A stretch of DNA of 57,166 nucleotides from Caulobacter sp. 32-67-35 (lineage in GTDB: Bacteria; Pseudomonadota; Alphaproteobacteria; Caulobacterales; Caulobacteraceae): NCBI GenBank assembly GCA_002280875.1, contig NCEV01000004.1, positions 1-57,166 of the forward strand. The letters are read 5' to 3'. This document shows positions 23,698 to 32,434 of the stretch, one piece after another. The position numbers and the translations under genes are program-made. Each line of letters opens with the position of its first letter. Within the stretch, counting starts at the first letter, position 1. Under the pieces are notes generated by a model, which was given only the letters and a program-made list of their open reading frames with translations, searched no databases and was not told the origin of the DNA.

Positions 23698-25490
23698 CAG
23701 GTGATCAAAGCCTCGAATTCATCGACCAGCCGCTCCAGTTGCGCGCAGCCCGCCGCCCAGAAGGCTTTTTCACGCGGGTTGAGGCCAAACGGCTTCAGCG
23801 CCTCGACATAGGTCTTGGTCCCGCCGGCCGCGAGCAGCTCTTCATAGAGCGGCGCAAAGGTCTCGGGATTTTCGCGGCGCTTCTCCATTAGGCCGCGCAC
23901 CAGCAGGTCGCCGAAGGCATAGGCGTAGACATAGAACGGCGCGTGGCAGAAGTGGCTGACATAGGCCCAGTAGTGCTCGTAGCCGGCGTTCAACCGCACG
24001 GCCGGGCCCAGGCTCTCGCCCATCACCTCCAGCCACAGGCCGCCGATCTGCTCGGGCGACAGCTCGCCCTCCTGGCGGGCCTCGTGGAAGCGGCGCTCAA
24101 AGCGGTGGAAGGCGATCTGGCGGACCACGGTGTTGAGGCCGTCCTCGATCTTGCCGGCCAGCAGCTTCTTGCGATCGTCGGGCGTGGCCTCCGCCAGCAG
24201 GCGGTCGAACACCAGCCCCTCGCCGAAGATCGAGGCCGTCTCGGCCAGGGTCAGGGGCGTATCGGCCAGCAGGGTGCCCAGCGGCGCGCACAGGGTCTGG
24301 TGCACGGCGTGGCCCAGCTCGTGGGCCAGGGTCAGGACGTCCCGTCGCTCGCCCATATAGTTCATGAACACATAGGGGTGGCGCTCGGCCGTCACCGGAT
24401 GGGCATAGGCCCCCGACTGCTTGCCGGGGCGGGGACGGGCGTCGATCCAGGGCTGGTTGAAGAAGGTCCGGGCGGAGTCGGCGAACTTCGGAGCCAGGGT
24501 CTGGAAACTGTCCAGCACCACATCCTTGGCTTCGGCCCAGTCATAGGTGCGCGGCGCGGCGGCATCCAGCGGCGCGTTGCGGTCCCAGTAGTCCAGGGCG
24601 TCCACGCCCATGATCTTCGCCTTCAGCGCATAGTAGCGGTGCGAGAGGCGCGGATAGGCCTCGACCACCGCCGCCTCCAGGGCGTTGACGGCGTCGGCGT
24701 CGACCTCGTTGGACAGGTGGCGGGCCTGGGCCGGCTCGGCATAGCGGCGCCAGCGGTCCTCGACCTGCTTTTCGAAGGCCAGCGTGTTGAGCACCAGCGC
24801 CTGGGTCGAGACGCGCGCTTCCAGAGCCGCGGCCAGGCCATCGGCGGCCGCCTTGCGGCGGGCGACGTCGGAGTCGGACAGGCGATTGAGGGTTTCGGGC
24901 AGGGTCAGGCTCTCGTCGCCGACCTTGGCCTGCAGCTTGGCCAGGGTCTCGTCATAGAGACGCACCCAGTTGGCGGCGGCCGGGCTCTTGTCGACAATGA
25001 ACCGCTCCAGATCGGGCGACAGCTCGTGCGGCCGCGACAGGCGCACGCGGCGCAGCCACGGCGTCCAGCGCTGGGCAGCGGGGCGCGCGGCCAGGGCGGC
25101 CTGGATCTCGCTGTCTTCCAGCTTGTTGAGCTCCAGGGTGAAGAACAGGCTTTCGGCGGCGATCCCGGCCGAGCGGGCCCGCAGGTCGGCCTCGAACTTG
25201 GCGCAGGCCGGATCATCATGCGCCACCGAGCCGGCCAGGCTGGCATAGGCGCCGACACTCCACAGGTGGTTGGTGGCTTTCTCGTACAGCCGGATGCCGC
25301 GATCGATCAGCAGGCCCAGCCGCTCGGGCTCGCCGCGCGCCTGCAGAAACAGGCCCTCCAGCGAGGCCAGCTCGTCATTGGCGGCCTTGGCGGCGGCGAG
25401 GTCCACCTCGATGCGGGGGTCGTCGCGATCCGCATAGAGGTCGGTCAGGTTCCACTCGGGAAGGGCGTCGGTCTTGAAGGGGGCGTTCAT
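23697..25490 (-). CDS. pepF: M3 family oligoendopeptidase F
   Basis: A cytosolic zinc oligopeptidase that degrades short peptides. The 597-aa protein carries the PepF start 'PEWNLTDLYADRDDPRI', a long helical region and the zinc motif HELGHAVH (~386-393) with the downstream Glu in 'LAETASIFGEGLV'. The conserved 'YEHYWAYVSHFCHAPFYVYAYAFGDLL' follows. The ATG at 25490 starts the family homology; the longer frame to 25565 has no such similarity. It precedes the AarF-like gene in the same unit. Confidence 0.93.
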   Translation of the reverse strand: MNAPFKTDALPEWNLTDLYADRDDPRIEVDLAAAKAANDELASLEGLFLQARGEPERLGLLIDRGIRLYEKATNHLWSVGAYASLAGSVAHDDPACAKFEADLRARSAGIAAESLFFTLELNKLEDSEIQAALAARPAAQRWTPWLRRVRLSRPHELSPDLERFIVDKSPAAANWVRLYDETLAKLQAKVGDESLTLPETLNRLSDSDVARRKAAADGLAAALEARVSTQALVLNTLAFEKQVEDRWRRYAEPAQARHLSNEVDADAVNALEAAVVEAYPRLSHRYYALKAKIMGVDALDYWDRNAPLDAAAPRTYDWAEAKDVVLDSFQTLAPKFADSARTFFNQPWIDARPRPGKQSGAYAHPVTAERHPYVFMNYMGERRDVLTLAHELGHAVHQTLCAPLGTLLADTPLTLAETASIFGEGLVFDRLLAEATPDDRKKLLAGKIEDGLNTVVRQIAFHRFERRFHEARQEGELSPEQIGGLWLEVMGESLGPAVRLNAGYEHYWAYVSHFCHAPFYVYAYAFGDLLVRGLMEKRRENPETFAPLYEELLAAGGTKTYVEALKPFGLNPREKAFWAAGCAQLERLVDEFEALIT

Positions 25491-26094
25491 GATCACAGGG
25501 ATATGGCCCCTGCGGGGTGGGGCGCAACGGCGCATGGCCGTTGGGGGCGACATTCCAGGGTTCATGGCCTCGCGCTTTTGCTGCGATGGGGATGGGAAGG
25601 GGCGCGGAGCGTCCGGGCCTCGCCCGGATAGGAGTGTTTTTAAGTACCGTTTCGACGAAGACAGACGCCTCGCGTGATCGTTATCCCTCTGGCCGGGGCG
25701 CGCAGGTCTGGTTCAACCTTTTGCCCCACCCGGGCTTGTTCCTCCTCGCGACGGACCCAGCCCCTAAAGCTGCAAGCCACGCCGATTCCGGAGGACCCGG
25801 AGCGAACCTTCGGACGGGCGGAGGCCTTGGCTGGCCCCCGATAGGCGGGTTTACGTCCCCTGTCCTCTCTTTAAGCCGGCCGCCCGGGCCTTGGCCCGAA
25901 CGGTGGCCCCGCTCGATCACCCCTGACAGCCGTCGCTGGTCGCCGGCCGGCCGCCCTTCCCGTGTTGTCAGGTGAGATTGAGTATGCGGGCGGTTTCAGC
26001 GCCGAGGATTGGCGCGATCAAGTTTTTTCAAGCGGTTGATCGGGCTGCGGTTTGTTCTGGAAAAAACGGGGGATTGAGCGCAGCGTATCCTCAT

Positions 26095-26122
26095 AAGTCC
26101 TCCCCCTTCAGGGAGAGGACTT
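26095..26122. repeat. Short palindrome
   Basis: AAGTCCTC (26095-26102) and GAGGACTT (26115-26122) pair perfectly, and inner CCC/GGG bases extend the stem. It lies 40 nt from the large inverted repeat. No T-run follows, so a terminator role is doubtful. Confidence 0.5.
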
Positions 26123-26161
26123 GGTAGCGCGCGCCCCGCCCCTCTTCGCGCCGAAGCGAGC

Positions 26162-26310
26162 CATCCTTAAATCTCACGGCGAGACGATCGCTGGTCTGGA
26201 AAGGTCACTCAAGGACGACGCTCCGCGTCGCCGCGACGCGGCCGCCGGAGGCGGTCCTTGACTGACCTTTCCAGACCAGCACGCTGCAGCCTCCAGGAGA
26301 TTTAAGGATG
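26162..26310. repeat. Large imperfect palindrome (MITE-like), about 149 bp
   Basis: The outer arms CATCCTTAAATCTC (26162-26175) and GAGATTTAAGGATG (26297-26310) are perfect inverted repeats. The inner 27-nt arms at 26190-26216 and 26254-26280 pair at all but one position. The central loop itself folds: CGCGTCG/CGACGCG and CTCCG/CGGAG are complementary. Possible short direct repeats (AGCGAG, AGCGGG) flank the element. Such architecture suits a MITE, a long RNA hairpin or a strong transcription barrier downstream of the kinase gene at 26388. Confidence 0.75.
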
Positions 26311-26387
26311 AGCGGGACGCAAGGCGTCTGCTTGCGGGGCGATAGGCAAATGACTGCTTTCCGCACCGTCGACCGGGTTTGACGCCG

Positions 26388-27893
26388 TCAGGGCGCGGCG
26401 CTGTCGCCCGGCGCCGCGGCCAGGGCGGCGGGCTCGGTCAGCGGCTCGGGAACGCCCGACAGCGTCAGATCGAACACCGAGCCGCCGGGGCCGGTCTCGA
26501 CCAGCACCAGGTCACCGCCGTGGCCCTGGGCCAGTTCGCGGGCGATGGCCAGGCCAAGGCCGGTGCCGCCGCGGCGGACCGAGCCGACAAAAGGCTGGAA
26601 GAGGTTGGCCTGGGCGCGTTGCGGCACGCCGGGGCCGTCATCCGACAGGCGCAGGATGGACAGGCCGTCGCCGCGATGCAGCTCGACAAACACCCGGCCC
26701 TTGCCGCCGCGATCGGGGGCGCCCTCGATGGCCTCGCGGGCGTTGCGCAGCAGGTTGGTGAGGATGCGATGCAACTGGTCGGGATCGGCCAGCACCTGCT
26801 CGCGCGGGTCGATCACGGTCTCCAGGGCGACGCCGCCGGCGGCCACCAGGCCCGAGTCCTCGGCGGCGCTGTCCAGCGCGGCGCGCAGGGGCGTGGGGCG
26901 CACCACCGGGGCCGGCTCCCTGGACTTGCCATAGGTCATGACGTCGGTGGCCAGGGTGATCGCGCGGTCCAGGGCCCGCTCCAGGCGCGGCAGGGCCTGG
27001 GCCACCTTGGGATCGCCCAGGGCGGCCAGCCGGTCCGACGCCATCTGGGCGCTGGTCAGCATGTTGCGCAGGTCGTGATTGATCTTGGCCACCGCTTCGC
27101 CCAGGGCCGCCAGCCGGGCCTTGGAGGCCAGGGCGGTCAGCAGGTCGGTCTGCATGCGGTCCAGTTCCAGCTCGGCGCGGCCGATCTCGTCGCGGCGCTT
27201 GGACACCACGATGCGGGCTTCCGGATCGGCGGGGTCGGCGCGGAACTGTTCCATGGCGCGGGTGATGCGCTGCATGGGGCGCACCAGGAAGATGTTGAGG
27301 AACAGATAGACGAAGAAGCCCGCCAGGCCGGCGACGAACACCGTGATGGCCGCCAGGCGCCAGAAATAGGCGACCAGCTGGGCCTTCAGCGGGGCGTCGG
27401 GGAGGACCACCTCGACAAATTCGGCCTTGCGGAAGCGCGGCTCGGCCATCACCCGCACCATGCTGCCGGGCGGGCTGGTCAGGGTGAAGAACGGCGCGGC
27501 CAGCCATGAGCCGGGGTTCTGGCGGCGCAGATCGACCAGATAGGGCGTCTGCATCGGGACCTTGGGCGGCAAGACGAGGCGCCGGGCGCCGTCGACCTGC
27601 ACCGCGACGGTGACCGCACCGGCCTGGTCGAACAGCTGGCCGGCGACGGAATCGCTGACCCGCAGCTCGGGATCGCTCTCGGCGATGGTCGAGGCCAGCT
27701 CGCCGGCCCGCACGCGGTCCAGCAGCCACTGCTCCTCATAGGCCGCCAGGGTGGGCGGCAGCACCATCAGGCCAGCCAGGGTGACGACGAAGGCGGTGAA
27801 CAGCAGCAGGCGCGCCGACAGGCCGCGCGGCCACGGAAACCGGCGCGCGGCGGGCGGGGTCGGGATATCCGGCGGCGAGACCGTCTCGGTCAT
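26388..27893 (-). CDS. Sensor histidine kinase, 501 aa
   Basis: Two membrane segments (about 27-50 and 183-207) enclose a sensor region of about 130 residues; a HAMP linker follows. The dimerisation helix has 'AVAKINHDLRNMLTSAQ' with the phospho-acceptor His ~273 in an H-D-L-R-N box (HPK4-like), and the ATPase domain has 'NLLRNAREAIE', 'DDGPGVPQ' and 'GGTGLGLAIARELAQGHGG'. No receiver domain and no response regulator gene are adjacent. It is the last gene of the sixA-DUF952-pyrD-TVP38 operon, 9 nt after the TVP38 gene. Confidence 0.92.
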   Translation of the reverse strand: MTETVSPPDIPTPPAARRFPWPRGLSARLLLFTAFVVTLAGLMVLPPTLAAYEEQWLLDRVRAGELASTIAESDPELRVSDSVAGQLFDQAGAVTVAVQVDGARRLVLPPKVPMQTPYLVDLRRQNPGSWLAAPFFTLTSPPGSMVRVMAEPRFRKAEFVEVVLPDAPLKAQLVAYFWRLAAITVFVAGLAGFFVYLFLNIFLVRPMQRITRAMEQFRADPADPEARIVVSKRRDEIGRAELELDRMQTDLLTALASKARLAALGEAVAKINHDLRNMLTSAQMASDRLAALGDPKVAQALPRLERALDRAITLATDVMTYGKSREPAPVVRPTPLRAALDSAAEDSGLVAAGGVALETVIDPREQVLADPDQLHRILTNLLRNAREAIEGAPDRGGKGRVFVELHRGDGLSILRLSDDGPGVPQRAQANLFQPFVGSVRRGGTGLGLAIARELAQGHGGDLVLVETGPGGSVFDLTLSGVPEPLTEPAALAAAPGDSAAP

Positions 27894-27902
27894 GGAACTG
27901 GG

Positions 27903-28640
27903 TTACTTCACGTCGGGCGCTGGAGCAACGCGCCGGTGTCGCCAATGGCGCCACAGCGGCGGCAGAAAGGCCAGCATGCCCATGCCGATGATCGGCAGAT
28001 AGATCCTGGGCGACAGCAGGCTTTCCACCGAGACCGGTCCGCCCCTGGCGAAGACATGCCCCAGGCCGGCGCCGATGCCGGCATAGACGAACGAGCTGGG
28101 AACCATGCCCAGGAACGAGGCCAGGAGGAAGGTGCGCACCGGTATGCCCACCAGACCCGCGCCCACATTGACCAGCAGCAACGGAAAGGCCGGGATCAGC
28201 CGCAGGGTCAGCAGATAGGAGAACGCGTCCTTGCGAAATCCCGCCTCGATCGCCAGCAGCAGCCGGGTGGGCCAGCGACGCAGGAAGTCGCCAAAGGCGG
28301 TGCGGCAGACCAGGAACACCACGGTAGAGCCGCCGGTCGCCCCGGTGACCGCCGCCGCCCCGCCGCCCCAGGGCCCAAACAGGAAGCCGCCAGACAGCGA
28401 CAGGATCAGGGCGCCGGGCAGGGAGATCGAAACCGTGACCACATAGAGGGCGATATAGGTCGCGACGCTGAGCACCGGGTGCTCGCCCGCAAAGGCCTGC
28501 AGGCCCCGGGCCCTGATCCGCAGCTCCTCCAGCGAGATGTGCTCGGCTATCCCGCTGGCCACGGCCCAGACGAACAGGGCGACCAGGGCCGCCACGGGCC
28601 CGAAACGTCGCAGCAGCGTCAGGGCGCGGGTGGTGGTCAT
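27903..28640 (-). CDS. TVP38/TMEM64 family membrane protein, 245 aa
   Basis: A polytopic inner-membrane protein of the VTT/DedA-like superfamily, members of which are linked to lipid scrambling or membrane homeostasis. The family core is 'ALYVVTVSISLPGALILSLSGGFLFGPWGGGAAAVTGATGG' followed by 'LTLRLIPAFPLLLVNVGAGLVGIPVRTFLLASFLGMVPSSFVYAGIG', with the F/L..R..P...NY-like element. The ATG at 28640 overlaps the pyrD stop (ATGA). The exact role here is unknown. Confidence 0.87.
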   Translation of the reverse strand: MTTTRALTLLRRFGPVAALVALFVWAVASGIAEHISLEELRIRARGLQAFAGEHPVLSVATYIALYVVTVSISLPGALILSLSGGFLFGPWGGGAAAVTGATGGSTVVFLVCRTAFGDFLRRWPTRLLLAIEAGFRKDAFSYLLTLRLIPAFPLLLVNVGAGLVGIPVRTFLLASFLGMVPSSFVYAGIGAGLGHVFARGGPVSVESLLSPRIYLPIIGMGMLAFLPPLWRHWRHRRVAPAPDVK

Positions 28641-29695
28641 GCGGTCCCGACCGCGTCCTCGACCGTGGCGAAACCGTCGGCGCGCAAACGTCGGGCCAGA
28701 TCGCGCTTGATGCGCGACACCAGGCCGGGCCCGCCATAAACGAGGGCTGAATAGAGCTGCACGGCCCGGGCGCCGGCCCGGATCTTGGCATAGGCCCCGG
28801 CGCCGTCGGCGACGCCGCCCGCCCCGATCAGGGCGCATCGCCCGGTCGCCGCGATATGGAAGCGCCGCAGCACCGCCGTCGAGGGCTCCAGAAGCGGTGC
28901 GCCGGACAGGCCGCCCGTCTCGCCAGCCTGGGGCGAGCGCAGGCTTTGCGGGCGGGCGATCGTGGTGTTGCTGACGATGATCCCGTCCAGCCCATGGGCG
29001 ACCACGGTCTCGACAATGGCCTCGACCTCACCATCCTCAAGGTCGGGCGCGACCTTCAGGAAGATCGGATAGTCGCTGGTCGAGCCGGCCTTCAGCATCG
29101 CCCGGGTCTCGGCCAGACGGCCCAGCAGTTCCTCCAGCGCCGCCCTGGTCTGCAGGGCGCGCAGGCCCGGCGTGTTGGGCGAGGAGATGTTGGCGGTGAA
29201 ATAGTCCGACAGCCCCCACAGGCGGGTCAGGCCGGTGACATAGTCCTGGATGCGGTCGGTCGCGTCCTTGTTGGCCCCGATATTGGCCCCGACATAGCCA
29301 TGGCGGCCGGCGCGCCGCGACAGGCGTTCGGCGAAGACCTCAAGCCCCTCGTTGTTGAAGCCCATGCGGTTGATCACCGCCTGGTCCTGCGTCAGGCGAA
29401 ACAGGCGCGGGCGCGGATTGCCGTCCTGCGGCAGGGGCGTGACAGTGCCCGCCTCGACAAAGCCGAAGCCGGCGGCCAGCATGGCGTCGGGCACCTCGGC
29501 GTTCTTGTCGAAGCCGGCGGCCAGGCCCACGCAGCTGCCCAGATGCATGCCGGCCAGGGTGATCGACAGCAGCGGATCATCCGGCGCCCCGTCGCGGGGC
29601 CCAAGGCCGGCCTTCAGCGCCTTGATGGCCAGGCCATGGGCGTCTTCCGGATCGAAGGCGTGCAGCGCCCGGGCGGCCAGATCGTGCAGGCTCAT
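28637..29695 (-). CDS. pyrD: Dihydroorotate dehydrogenase (quinone), class 2
   Basis: Membrane-associated FMN enzyme of pyrimidine synthesis that passes electrons to quinone. The 352-aa protein has the class 2 N-terminal helices, 'GLAAGFDKNAEVPDAMLAAGFGFVEAGTVTPLPQ', 'NRMGFNNEG', 'NISSPNTPGLR' (with the class 2 catalytic Ser), 'FLKVAPDL' and 'IGAGGV..GAGAYAKIRAGARAVQLYSALVYGGP'. The ATG at 29695 overlaps the DUF952 stop (ATGA), and its own stop overlaps the TVP38 start. Confidence 0.95.
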   Translation of the reverse strand: MSLHDLAARALHAFDPEDAHGLAIKALKAGLGPRDGAPDDPLLSITLAGMHLGSCVGLAAGFDKNAEVPDAMLAAGFGFVEAGTVTPLPQDGNPRPRLFRLTQDQAVINRMGFNNEGLEVFAERLSRRAGRHGYVGANIGANKDATDRIQDYVTGLTRLWGLSDYFTANISSPNTPGLRALQTRAALEELLGRLAETRAMLKAGSTSDYPIFLKVAPDLEDGEVEAIVETVVAHGLDGIIVSNTTIARPQSLRSPQAGETGGLSGAPLLEPSTAVLRRFHIAATGRCALIGAGGVADGAGAYAKIRAGARAVQLYSALVYGGPGLVSRIKRDLARRLRADGFATVEDAVGTA

Positions 29696-30036
29696 GCCGT
29701 AAGACCGCCCAGTTGCGGCACGCCGTCGGCGTCGAGATCGAGGGATGCCTGGCTGACCACCTCGGCCGGCAGCAGGGGCCGATAGAGATGCGGAAACAGC
29801 GCCCCGCCCCGCGAAGCTTCCCACTTCAGCGCCGGACCCAGGGCCTCGGCCTCGACGCCCAGCAGCACCAGGTCGGCCTGGCCGGCGAACCATTTGGCGG
29901 CGGTCTCCTGGGCCTGGTCGGCGGCCGACAGGTGGATGAAGCCATCGGCCACATCCACGGCCGAGCCGTCAAAACGCCCCGTCGCCTGGGCGGCCTCCCA
30001 CTCGGCGCGGGAAAGGATCTTGTAGATCAGGGTCAT
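29692..30036 (-). CDS. DUF952 family protein, 114 aa
   Basis: Carries the DUF952 signature: '[38 protein letters not shown]', then '[12 protein letters not shown]'. The conserved 'DGFIHLS' and 'PHLYgpl' resemble a small ADP-ribosyltransferase-like fold in the family, but no activity is established. It overlaps the genes on both sides by 4 nt, so it is co-translated with sixA and pyrD. Confidence 0.87.
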   Translation of the reverse strand: MTLIYKILSRAEWEAAQATGRFDGSAVDVADGFIHLSAADQAQETAAKWFAGQADLVLLGVEAEALGPALKWEASRGGALFPHLYRPLLPAEVVSQASLDLDADGVPQLGGLTA

Positions 30037-30545
30037 TCGCCGCCTGTGCCGCCGTTTTCGGACGCGTAGAAGAGATGCTCCAGCACGGGCGGGTCGCCCG
30101 CGCCCAGCGCAAAGACCGCCGTGGTGGCGGTGGGAAAGCGGCTGCGGACCTTATTGAGCGCGACCGGCTCGGCCCCGCCCTGCAGGATCAGCCGCAGGGC
30201 CAGTTCGTGCAGGCCGGGATTGTGGCCGACCACCATCACGACGCTGGCGCTGTCGCCCTCGTCCTCCAGGGCCGTGACCACCTCTTCGGGCTCGGCGTGA
30301 TAGAGGTCGCGGCGGAACTCGACCCGGGCCTTGGGAAAGGCGGCCGAGACGGCGGCGAAGGTCTCGCGGGTGCGGCGGGCGCTGGAGACCAGCACCAGAT
30401 CGGGCGTCGCGCCGCTTTTGGCCAGCAACCGGCCCATCAGAGTCGCGTCCTCGCGCCCTTTCGGGGTCAAGCCACGCTCGAAATCGCCGCCCGTGGCGGC
30501 CTGCCGTTCGGCCTGGCCGTGGCGCATGAGGATCAGACGGTCCAT
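30033..30545 (-). CDS. SixA-like histidine phosphatase, 170 aa
   Basis: A small member of the histidine phosphatase superfamily with the N-terminal 'LMRHGQAE' (phospho-accepting His ~9), Arg in 'SSARRTRET' and the second His in '[13 protein letters not shown]'. The E. coli relative SixA removes phosphate from a histidine of phosphotransfer proteins. That makes linkage with the histidine kinase at the end of the same operon suggestive but unproven. It is the first gene of the coupled operon, divergent from metX with a gap of 78 bp. Confidence 0.88.
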   Translation of the reverse strand: MDRLILMRHGQAERQAATGGDFERGLTPKGREDATLMGRLLAKSGATPDLVLVSSARRTRETFAAVSAAFPKARVEFRRDLYHAEPEEVVTALEDEGDSASVVMVVGHNPGLHELALRLILQGGAEPVALNKVRSRFPTATTAVFALGAGDPPVLEHLFYASENGGTGGE

Positions 30546-30569
30546 GCGCCCTCCATAGCCTCACCCGGG

Positions 30570-30586
30570 GCCCGCCGGAAGCGGGC
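30570..30586. other. Short hairpin between sixA and metX starts
   Basis: GCCCGC, loop CGGAA, GCGGGC form a small perfect stem in the divergent promoter region. TTGACA follows at 30589-30594 and could be a -35 element for metX, but no matching -10 is clear. I see nothing like a SAM-II riboswitch here. Confidence 0.35.
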
Positions 30587-30623
30587 GGTTGACACCTTCT
30601 TCGCCAAGCGGTCCAAGGCGGTC

Positions 30624-31778
30624 ATGGCTGACCTGGATTTGGCCCCGGCCGCGCTGTCCGACGGCGGAACCTGGCGGTTCCCGGCGAGCGAGCCCCTGCG
30701 CCTCGACTCGGGCGGCGTCATCGAGGGGCTCGAGGTCGCCTACCAGACCTATGGCCAGCTGAACGCCGACCGCTCCAACGCCGTGCTGATCTGCCACGCC
30801 CTGACCGGCGACCAGCATGTAGCCTCGCCTCATCCGGTGACCGGCAAGCCCGGCTGGTGGCTGCGGCTGGTGGGACCTGGCAAGCCGCTGGACCCGACGC
30901 GGCATTTCATCATCTGCAGCAATGTGGTCGGCGGCTGCATGGGCTCGACGGGCCCGGCCTCGATCAACCCCGCCACCGGCAAGCCGTGGGCCCTGTCGTT
31001 CCCGGTGATCACCATCGCCGACATGGTCCGCGCCCAGGCGATGCTGGTGAAGGCCCTGGGCGTCGAGACCCTGTTTGCCGTGGTCGGCGGCTCGATGGGC
31101 GGGATGCAGGTGCAGCAATGGGCGGTGGACTATCCCGAGCGGCTGGCCAGCGCGGTGATCATCGCCTCGGCCTCGCGGCACTCGGCCCAGAACATCGCCT
31201 TCCACGAGGTGGGGCGCCAGGCGATCATGGCCGATCCCGACTGGCGCGGCGGCGCCTATGCCGACCTTGGCGCCCGGCCCGAAAAGGGCCTGGCCGTGGC
31301 GCGGATGGCCGCCCACATCACCTATCTGTCGGAACCGGCCCTGCAGCGGAAGTTTGGCCGCGAACTGCAGCGCGACGGCCTGTCCTGGGGCTTTGACGCC
31401 GACTTCCAGGTGGAGAGCTATCTGCGCCACCAGGGGGCCAGTTTCGTCGACCGCTTCGACGCCAACAGCTATCTCTACATCACCCGGGCGATGGACTATT
31501 TCGACATCGCCGCCAGCCATGGCGGGGTGCTGGCCAACGCCTTCACCCGGGCGCGGCACATGCGCTTCTGCGTGCTGAGTTTCACCAGCGACTGGCTGTA
31601 TCCCACCGCCGAGAACCGCCACATCGTGCGGGCCCTCACGGCGGCCGGCTGCCGCGTGGCCTTCGTCGAGATCGAGAGCGACAAGGGCCACGACGCCTTC
31701 CTGCTGGACGAGCCGGTGATGGACGCCGCCCTGACCGGCTTCCTGGGCTCGGTTGAACGCGAACGGGGGCTGGCGTGA
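30624..31778 (+). CDS. metX: Homoserine O-acetyltransferase
   Basis: Acylates homoserine for methionine synthesis. The 384-aa alpha/beta hydrolase-fold protein has '[27 protein letters not shown]', '[12 protein letters not shown]', the nucleophile elbow '[10 protein letters not shown]' (Ser ~155), Asp in 'SFTSDWLYP' and His in '[10 protein letters not shown]' near the C-terminus. MetX of alphaproteobacteria is acetyl- or succinyl-specific; the sequence alone does not decide. The ATG at 30624 fits the family start. metW overlaps its stop (GTGA), the usual metX-metW pair. Confidence 0.94.
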   Translation: MADLDLAPAALSDGGTWRFPASEPLRLDSGGVIEGLEVAYQTYGQLNADRSNAVLICHALTGDQHVASPHPVTGKPGWWLRLVGPGKPLDPTRHFIICSNVVGGCMGSTGPASINPATGKPWALSFPVITIADMVRAQAMLVKALGVETLFAVVGGSMGGMQVQQWAVDYPERLASAVIIASASRHSAQNIAFHEVGRQAIMADPDWRGGAYADLGARPEKGLAVARMAAHITYLSEPALQRKFGRELQRDGLSWGFDADFQVESYLRHQGASFVDRFDANSYLYITRAMDYFDIAASHGGVLANAFTRARHMRFCVLSFTSDWLYPTAENRHIVRALTAAGCRVAFVEIESDKGHDAFLLDEPVMDAALTGFLGSVERERGLA

Positions 31779-32434
31779 GTCTGGTGCGCGAAGACTTCCG
31801 CGAAATCCTGCGCCTGGTGCGCCCCGGCTCTCGCGTGCTGGACGTCGGGTGCGGCGAAGGCGCCCTGCTGGACCTGCTGATCCATGACAAGCAGGTGGAT
31901 GGCCGGGGCCTGGAGATCAGCGCCGGGGGCGTCGCCGCCTGCATGGCGCGCGGCCTGTCGGTGGTGCAGGGCGACGCCGACCAGGATCTGGACCACTTCC
32001 CCGACAAGACCTTCGACTACGCCATCCTGTCCCAGACCCTGCAGGCCACACGCCAGCCGCGCCATGTGCTGGACGAGTTGCTGCGGATCGCCGACCGGGC
32101 CATCGTCTCGTTCCCCAATTTCGGCCACTGGCGGGTGCGCTGGTCGCTGCTGAGCCGGGGCCGGATGCCCGAGACCAAGGCCCTGCCCATGCCCTGGTGG
32201 TCGACGCCCAACATCCACCTGTGCACCCTGGTCGACTTCCTGGCCCTGACCGATGACCTGGACGTGCGCGTCGACGCCTGCGCGGCCTTCGCGGGCGCCG
32301 GGCCGGCCCGACACATCGATCCGGCCAGCCCGATCGAGAACTGGCGGGCCGAGACGTGCCTGTTCATGCTGAGCCGGGGAAGCGCGCCTGCGAGGGAACC
32401 TCCGCGGGTTTCAGGCGATCTCTTCGACGCATGA
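31775..32434 (+). CDS. metW: Methionine biosynthesis protein MetW
   Basis: A SAM-methyltransferase-fold protein paired with MetX in many proteobacteria and required with it for homoserine acylation in some species. The 219-aa product has motif I '[15 protein letters not shown]', '[30 protein letters not shown]', '[14 protein letters not shown]' and '[16 protein letters not shown]' with '[15 protein letters not shown]'. It starts at a GTG overlapping the metX stop and overlaps the next gene by 4 nt. Confidence 0.94.
   Translation: MSLVREDFREILRLVRPGSRVLDVGCGEGALLDLLIHDKQVDGRGLEISAGGVAACMARGLSVVQGDADQDLDHFPDKTFDYAILSQTLQATRQPRHVLDELLRIADRAIVSFPNFGHWRVRWSLLSRGRMPETKALPMPWWSTPNIHLCTLVDFLALTDDLDVRVDACAAFAGAGPARHIDPASPIENWRAETCLFMLSRGSAPAREPPRVSGDLFDA

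Larger units (their letters stand above)
25491..26387. other. 0.9-kb stretch without a protein gene; structured, GC-rich
   Basis: No open frame here has convincing coding character on either strand. The stretch 25680-25980 is dense in C/G runs and short complementary pieces (for example GGCCGCCCGGGCC and GGCCCG), which could be a structured RNA, though I find none of the signatures of RNase P RNA, tmRNA, SRP RNA or 6S RNA. The part 26095-26310 holds a hairpin and a very large inverted repeat, listed separately. The promoter of the peptidase gene is probably within 25500-25660. Confidence 0.5.

Noticed and set aside
25640-25985. RNase P RNA, tmRNA, SRP RNA or 6S RNA in the gene-free block
   Set aside because: I looked on both strands for GAGGAAAGTCC, the SsrA tag codons, CCGGAAGGAAGCAGCC and a 6S-type layout and found none.
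30546-30623. SAM-II riboswitch before metX
   Set aside because: This riboswitch often precedes metX in alphaproteobacteria, but the 78-nt gap holds only a small GC hairpin and no SAM-II-like sequence.
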